Source of the DNA: Oscheius sp. JU75
Lineage: Eukaryota > Nematoda > Chromadorea > Rhabditida > Rhabditidae
DNA length: 64,000 bases
Reading direction: 5' to 3'
NCBI GenBank assembly: GCA_037178855.1
Contig: JASJZC010000002.1
Coordinates: 4,402,001-4,466,000 of the forward strand
This document shows positions 57,944 through 64,000 of the stretch, piece after piece. The number at the start of each line of letters is the position of its first letter. Position 1 is the first letter of the stretch. Position numbers and translations under genes: made by a program. A model generated the notes under the pieces. That model searched no databases. It was not told the origin of the DNA and was given only the letters and a program-made list of their open reading frames with translations.

Positions 57944-59336
57944 TCAGGCATTGGTGGAAGCCTCAGCTTCGGTGACAGGCGCGTCTCCACGCGATTTCTT
58001 GGCAGCGTCATTCTCTTCTGTGTCGCCAGGACGCTTGGTGGGCTTACGGACCTAGAATTACTTTACGTTTCAAAAAAAAAGTGAATGGGCATACCATGTT
58101 AGTAATGTCAACGGCAGGAGCGGAAGTCATCTCGGTCAGAGTATTGGTCAGGTTGATGCCGAGCTGCTGACGAATGATGTCCATCTTGTTTTCGGTCTGC
58201 ATATGACTCTCCTGCGCGTCTACAATCTTCAGCTCCAGATCCATGGCAACCGACTTCAGGTTTTCAATGTCCGCTTCGATGTCCCGTTTCTTCTCCTCGT
58301 CCGTCTCCTTCAGCTCCGCGAGTTCGCTCACCTTCGACAGCAGAGCGGTCTGGGCCAATTTGTAGTAGTCCGCAGCATTTTTGTAATCGTCCTTCGCCTT
58401 GTAAGCGCGGGCGAGATAGAGATAGGTCTGGGCCAGGACGCGGTCATTGTGAGCCAAGTGCTTCTCCTGCAGTTTGAGGGCAGCGTTCAGATCGTCGATC
58501 GCCTAGAGAAGTTTTTTTTTTTTTTAAAGAGTCTACGGAAAACAAGTTACCTTGTCAAAGTCATCGTTGACAAGAGAAACGTCAGCGAGGTAGAAGAGGA
58601 CGTCGGCCTTGTTCAGTTCCCAGGTTTTGTCTTGCTCCTGCTGCTCGCAGATGAGTCTGGCTGACTCCAAGACTTCCCAGGCGATCTGGATGTCAGTCGG
58701 TTCCTCCTCTTCATCATCCTCGTCGTCTTCCTCTGCCTCGTCAGCAGCATCAGCAGACTCATCGGCCATGTTCTCCTCGGTGGCTTCGACAGCGTCTTCA
58801 ACAGATCTTTCTTTGGCCTCCTCCACCGTTGTTTCAGCCTTCTCTTCGGCAAGAGCCTCTTCGACTTGAGCCTTGATTTCTTCCTTCTCCGTTTCTGAAA
58901 AGAAAAGTGTAAGCTCATGTTCGAAATGAGACTTACCTGATAGGTTTTCCGGATTACCAAACTTTTCCTCGTCAAGAGAATCGTCTTCTTTGGGAACAGG
59001 AAGATCCTTAGTCGCGTTATCGATAATGTCGTCCTGCATACGAGCCACCTCCAGCATAGCTTTGCCATACCACAGGTGAGAATCGTAGCTGGCGGCGGTC
59101 GTCCCGTGAAGCTCGGCACTGATATTACCGGTATGATACGAAGAATATTGCAATATATACCTAAGAGTCGCGGCCTGCCCAAGTTTGTTGGCAGCCGAGG
59201 TGAAGTTGTTGGCGTAGAAGTCCCTCTTTCCCTCGGTCATGAAAGTTGCCATCGAAGCAAGTTGCTCCTCGCGGCTAGGAACAGCGTCGGCGGATTTGGC
59301 CTCCGCTTCTACAGTAGTTTCAGCAAGAGGGATCAT
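57944..59336 (-). CDS. NASP: NASP-type histone chaperone (SHNi-TPR)
   Basis: Nuclear chaperone for histones H3-H4 and linker histone. The start MIPLAETTVEAEAKSADA follows acceptor gatattttcag; an ATG at 59357 inside that acceptor is the alternative. TPR1 is QLASMATFMTEGKRDFYANN through ANKLGQAATLR. A long acidic insertion interrupts the second TPR (the DAADEAEEDDEDDEEEEP stretch), as is typical of the family and thought to contact histones. Then TPR sequences IQIAWEVLESARLICEQQ, VLFYLADVSLVNDDFDKA and RVLAQTYLYLARAYKAKDDY; a coiled region; and a C-terminal NLS VRKPTKRPGDTEENDAAKKS. Stop at 57944. Divergent from the TMEM42-like gene with 163 bp between start codons. Confidence 0.93.
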
Positions 59337-59499
59337 TTTGCGTCTGAAAATATCCATGTCAATACGGAAAATTTAAAGGAAAGAAAGGGCAGGAAGTGGA
59401 GAAGCGAGAACGTTCCCACCCAATGTTTGAACGCGTTCCGTAAACGTGGACTAAAGCAAAAATTGACCAAGTCTGAAGGAAAAAAAAGGACCAGTCTCA
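59337..59499. promoter_or_regulatory. Compact bidirectional promoter region, NASP / TMEM42-like
   Basis: Two start codons face away from each other across 163 bp. NASP has a trans-splice-type acceptor directly before its ATG. No TATA box seen. Confidence 0.5.
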
Positions 59500-59943
59500 A
59501 TGGCTCAAGATACTCTTTTCGCGTTATCCGCAGGTTTTTTCGGAGCTCTCGGAGCGCTCTCGGCCAAGTTTGCCTTCGGAAAGTTGTCCTTCACCGACGA
59601 TACAGAGGTTCGTCTCCAAATCCGCTTTCAAAACAACCAAAAACTAGCTGTTCCTTCTTGCCTTAACAACCTTCATCCTGTCCAACGTTTTCATGTGGTG
59701 GTCGTTCACGAAGTCGCTCTCAGCAGCCCAAAACACCATGCAGCCGCTGATGTTCAACATGGGCACAAACTTCATTCTTACAGTAACTCCTAGCTTATGT
59801 AGCAAATACAGCGGATTCAGGGTATTATTGGCACAGTCATCTTCCACGAAGCCCATAACTGGCTCTGGTGGTTCGGATTGACGTGCGTCATTACGGGATT
59901 GGCTGTGATCTTGTCTACGGACGCAAAAACTAAGCAAGAATAA
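59500..59943 (+). CDS. TMEM42-like four-helix membrane protein (EamA/DMT-type)
   Basis: Three exons, starting MAQDTLFALSAGFFGALGAL. Small protein of about 120 residues with four hydrophobic helices: SAGFFGALGALSAKFAF; LFLLALTTFILSNVFMWWSF; FNMGTNFILTGIIGTVIF; and WLWWFGLTCVITGLAVIL. The tail is KTKQE. This is half of a drug/metabolite-transporter (EamA) fold and resembles TMEM42 (helix 2 ending in MW-FTKSL, conserved W-WWFGL). A function is not established in the family. It heads the plus-strand run that continues with SF3A3. Confidence 0.8.
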
Positions 59944-60270
59944 ACGTTTTACTCAAAGTATTTTTTGTTCTGTTAAATGTTAAAAGACTGTCGGGGAAGT
60001 CAAGGACAAGAAAACGAGCACAACAGAAAATAGAAGCAAGATTTCATAACTGCAAGCCATTTTCGCATTTGGCGCGAAACATTTGGCGCCAGAAATGTCG
60101 TAGGAAACGGTAAGCAGAAATGTCTGGTGGAAAATTCGTACGCAATGAGTACCGAATTCGATTCAACGAACAGGTCACTATCCTCGCCTTTTTTTCTCGG
60201 GTTAAATTGTTTTCCTTCTGTTCTCTTTTCGAAAAAAAAAACTTTAGAAAGTATCATGTTACAGGTAACA

Positions 60271-62088
60271 ATGGACTCAGTCATCGAGACTCAAAGAAAA
60301 CTACATGAGGAGAGGGAGCGCCTCATAGACACGATTGTGAAGGAGGTTCGTTTCGAAATTGTCTTTGCCAGTTTGACCTACAACCAGAAGCATATTCTGA
60401 TCGATACGTGTTCAGATAATCTCGGAGAAGCGGACTCACAAGGGCAAGATCAACTCTGAACGTCGAGTAAAGCTGTTGGTTGATGTAGGTTTTTCCTATT
60501 TGTCAAAATCCATGTTATCTGGCTTCAGAGATACCACAGCTGTACCAGCCAGCTAGAAAAAATCTATCGCGATGAGGATAGAAGTCGAGAGCACGAGCTG
60601 GAAGCCATTGCCGGTCCGAACGAGTTTGCGGAGTACTACAGTCGGCTGAAGCTGCTCCGCGAAGCTCACAGAAGGAATCCGGAGGAGGTTTCTAGTTGTT
60701 TTGTCATCAAAACAGTTTGTTGTTCAGACAGCCGAGCCACTATCTCTCGAATTCCAAACCATGCACAAGGAAATGGAAAATCCCGATCGCATTGAGCGAG
60801 ATATTGTCAACTTTACGGACGAGGAAGGCTACGGACGTTTCCTTGATCTCCATACCCTATACAACGAGTTTGTGAATCTCAAGAACATCAAGGTTTTTTT
60901 TGAAAAATTTTGCCAATGGAGTTTATTGTGACAGGGGGAGAAACTCGACTACATTACCTACATCGGCCAAATGGACAAGTTTGCCGATATCGCACGCAAT
61001 ACAACGAAGAAGACCGGAGCTTACAAAGACTACTTGACTCACCTAAAGGAGTATCTTGTGACCTTTATGGAACGAACGCGACCCATGTTCGATTTGGAGA
61101 AAGAATTTATCAAGGTAGCCAATTGTTTTGGTACAAAACAGCCAGCTTACAGAGTAACGTACAAGTCAATAAGGGTCTCGACGACGGAACTCTTGCCGGA
61201 TGGAGTCTGGACAAGGCTGCTGGAGCCCAGCCAACGGAGATTGATCTTTCGCCCTATGCCAGCGCTAAAGATCTTGAGGCACTCGGTCTGGAGCGACTGA
61301 AAGGCGCGTTGATGGCCCTGAATCTGAAATGTGGCGGTACTCTGCAGCAGAGAGCAGAGAGACTTTTTGCCACAAAAGGAGCCAAACCTTCCGAGCTAAG
61401 CAATTCGGATTTAGCGAAAAAGAACGACGAAAAAGAGAAGGAGACTCAGAGAATAAAGATTCTGGCTCAGTTGGAAGGACAAATTCAAGTGTAGGCTCTT
61501 ATTTGTTCTCTCAAAAGTGATATTTTCAGGCTGTGCAGCGTGCTCTCGGCCGAACGCGATGCTACTAAAGAGAATGTGGAGCGAAAGCAGGCCCGTCGCG
61601 CCGGTGAATACGAAGAGTCGGATGATGAGCCGGAAGTCGTCAGTGACTACGAGGAAGACGACACTGTCCCCTACAATCCAAAGAATCTGCCTCTCGGCTG
61701 GGACGGCAAGCCGATTCCCTACTGGCTCTACAAGCTGCACGGTCTCAATATCTCCTACTCGTGTGAGATCTGTGGAAATCAGACGTACAAGGGACCCAAG
61801 GCTTTCCAAAAGCATTTCACGGTACTCCTTCTTCTCTTCGGCAGAAACGTGAAACATTTTCAGGAGTGGCGTCATTCACACGGTATGCGCTGTCTCGGAA
61901 TCCCCAACACGGCCCACTTTGCCAACATAACAAATATCAAAGACGCTCTGGACCTCTGGAACAAGATCAAGATTGAGAGAGAGCGTCTGAAGTGGAATGC
62001 CGATGTAGACGAGGAGTTCGAGGACTCTCAAGGAAACGTGGTCAACCGTCGTATGTACGAAGATCTCAAGAGACAGGGTCTTCTTTAA
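60271..62088 (+). CDS. SF3A3: Splicing factor 3A subunit 3 (SF3A60/Prp9)
   Basis: U2 snRNP component that stabilises branch-point recognition; nuclear. The start MDSVIETQRKLHEERERL aligns with the human METILEQQRRYHEEKERL. The N-terminal helical region includes GPNEFAEYYSRLKLLREAHR and NFTDEEGYGRFLDLH. A SAP-like region is LERLKGALMALNLKCGGTLQ. The invariant core is YNPKNLPLGWDGKPIPYWLY. The C2H2 matrin-type zinc finger is CEICGNQTYKGPKAFQKH then EWRHSHGMRCLGIPNTAHFA. C-terminus NVVNRRMYEDLKRQGLL. A separate exon, 60120..60173 (MSGGKFVRNEYRIRFNEQ), splices in phase to 60265 and would add 20 residues at the N-terminus. Nematode splicing-factor gene in a tight plus-strand group, 165 bp before DNAJC9. 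Confidence 0.96.
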
Positions 62089-62159
62089 GTCTCTCTTTCT
62101 TTACTATCCTATCTATCCCATCCATATTCTGTTATTTTGATCTTTGACAAGGAGTAAAC

Positions 62160-62237
62160 ATGTTCATCTGCTTCGGTTTTCTTTTGCTTGCTGTCTGGTG
62201 CTACTTCTATTGCAAAATTTTGGTGAAACCGGCGTAA
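62160..62237 (+). CDS. Candidate 25-aa membrane micropeptide (tentative)
   Basis: ATG at 62160 opens MFICFGFLLLAVWCYFYCKI, ending KILVKPA and TAA. It is a single hydrophobic helix with a short basic end, lying between the SF3A3 stop and the DNAJC9 acceptor (62242-62250). It could be chance sequence in an intercistronic region, or a real small ORF. No family recognised. Confidence 0.2.
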   Translation: MFICFGFLLLAVWCYFYCKILVKPA

Positions 62238-62252
62238 TCCGCCCTTTCAGAA

Positions 62253-63123
62253 ATGTCTCTTCTCGAGGAGTGCCAGGAGCACTTCCAAACTGATGATCTG
62301 TACGAGGTTTTCCGGCTGGAAAGGACTGCCACCGCTGCAGAAGGTGCTTTTTCCTATCTGACCTTTAAAAGAAGTATTTCAGTGAAGAAGGCCTACTACA
62401 AGATGTCAATGATCTACCATCCGGACAAGGCTGGAGAAAACGAAGCTGCCAAGCAAACAGCGACGGTTCGATTCCAGCTCGTCTCCAAGATATACTCTAT
62501 CCTTTCGGACACTGAAAAGAGGAAGATTTACGACGAAACTGGTTTTTTTCATTTGTTTTTTTTTGAAAACAGGTGATTTCAGGCTCAGTGGACGAGGAGA
62601 ACGTGCTGTCGGACGAGGAAAGTGTCAATTTGTGGAGGACGGTCTTCAAGAAGGTCACCAAGGAAGATATTGAGAACTTCTTTGTCAAATACAAAGGATC
62701 CGAAGAGGAAGAACAGGATATCCTGACTGCCTACCAGAAATGCGATGGCGATATGAACCGCATGCTCGAGTATATCAATCTCAGTTCTTCTGATGAGGAG
62801 CCTCGTGTCAAGGTTGCCTTTGTTGGTTTCAAAAATAATATAAAATCCAGGAAATTGTGGACCGTCTGATCGAGAAAGGCAGTCTGAAAGCTACGAAAAA
62901 GTACAAGTCGTCTACGGGAAAGGGCCAAGTCGCAAAGCGTGCTCGAAAGGCCGCAAAGGAGGCAAAAGAGGCCGAGGAGGCTCTAAAGGAGATCGAGAAG
63001 AAAGAAGGAAGCAGCGATTTGGAGGCCCTGATCCTGAAGAGACAGGCCGATCGAAGCGGGGGCAACTTCCTCGACAATCTCGCTGCCAAATACGCTCCGA
63101 AGCCTAAGAAATCCAAGAAATGA
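62253..63123 (+). CDS. DNAJC9: DNAJC9-type J-domain histone co-chaperone
   Basis: Nuclear HSP70 co-chaperone that also binds H3-H4. The start MSLLEECQEHFQTDDLYEVF follows acceptor ccctttcag/AA. The J domain has the catalytic HPD in KMSMIYHPDKAGENEAAKQT and ends KIYSILSDTEKRKIYDETG. The DNAJC9-specific histone-binding part follows: SVDEENVLSDEESVNLWRTV, FKKVTKEDIENFFVKYKGSE, a helix with GDMNRMLEYINL, and DEEPRVKEIVDRLIEKG. The basic/acidic helical C-terminus AKRARKAAKEAKEAEEALKE ends in NLAAKYAPKPKKSKK (human: NFLAQMEAKYCKSSK). Four exons. NASP, another H3-H4 chaperone, lies about 3 kb away. Confidence 0.95.
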
Positions 63124-63308
63124 TCTGCCTTGTGTGTAAATATGTGCACTTTATGAATTTGCCACTACTATTTTGTTCCTTTTTTTGATTCATTCTGTTT
63201 GCGACGAACTTGTTATGTCTTTGTCGTGATTGACGCCGATTCACGTACTTCTCTTGGGTTCTTTTTCCATCAATTCTCTTTTTCGTTTTGTATTGAAAAA
63301 ACTTTCAG

Positions 63309-64000
<692 letters not shown>

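Noticed and set aside
58609-58869. Plus-strand poly-Ser frame opposite NASP
   Set aside because: Complement of the NASP acidic tract; not a gene.

Overview
This is eukaryotic nuclear DNA, and everything points to a nematode. Genes carry short introns (mostly 35-60 bp, GT..AG). Many start codons sit immediately after an isolated 3' splice acceptor, the signature of spliced-leader trans-splicing. The gene set includes a cuticle collagen, a UNC-53/NAV gene, a myristoylated-type globin, alpha-type nicotinic-like receptors and a receptor L-domain protein. Acceptors are looser than the strict Caenorhabditis TTTTCAG, so a non-Caenorhabditis lineage is likely. I cannot name the species.

Layout. 1-9.4 kb: the 5' part of unc-53 (minus strand, running off the left edge), with large introns. 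10.3-14.4 kb: a compact minus-strand cluster read as SDHD, then ZCCHC4, then a cuticle collagen. 15.1-23.1 kb: a plus-strand series of RTRAF, a J-domain membrane protein, ILKAP (PP2C phosphatase) and a small cysteine-rich type I membrane protein. An SLC22-type transporter lies antisense inside one ILKAP intron. 23.3-26.7 kb: a mucolipin/TRPML (cup-5-like) channel, minus strand. 27.5-30.2 kb: three related cysteine-rich mini-genes or relics, with a receptor L-domain protein gene among them. 33.5-39.7 kb: two head-to-tail cys-loop receptor genes. 42.1-49.6 kb: an unrecognised 335-residue low-complexity protein whose exons are spread over 7.5 kb. 49.8-57.8 kb: APC1 (mat-2-like) on the minus strand, with a globin gene antisense inside one intron. 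57.9-64 kb: NASP (minus), divergent from a plus-strand run of a TMEM42-like gene, SF3A3, DNAJC9 and DIMT1 (cut by the right edge).

Several same-strand neighbours lie only 60-190 bp apart and begin at trans-splice-type acceptors, so they are probably operons. They combine housekeeping functions: splicing (SF3A3), histone supply (NASP, DNAJC9), rRNA modification (ZCCHC4, DIMT1), respiration (SDHD) and RNA metabolism (RTRAF). Exon models were built by hand from reading frame, splice signals and phase. Where exon coordinates are given, the phases close without frameshift. Family names come from remembered conserved sequence and no database search was run.
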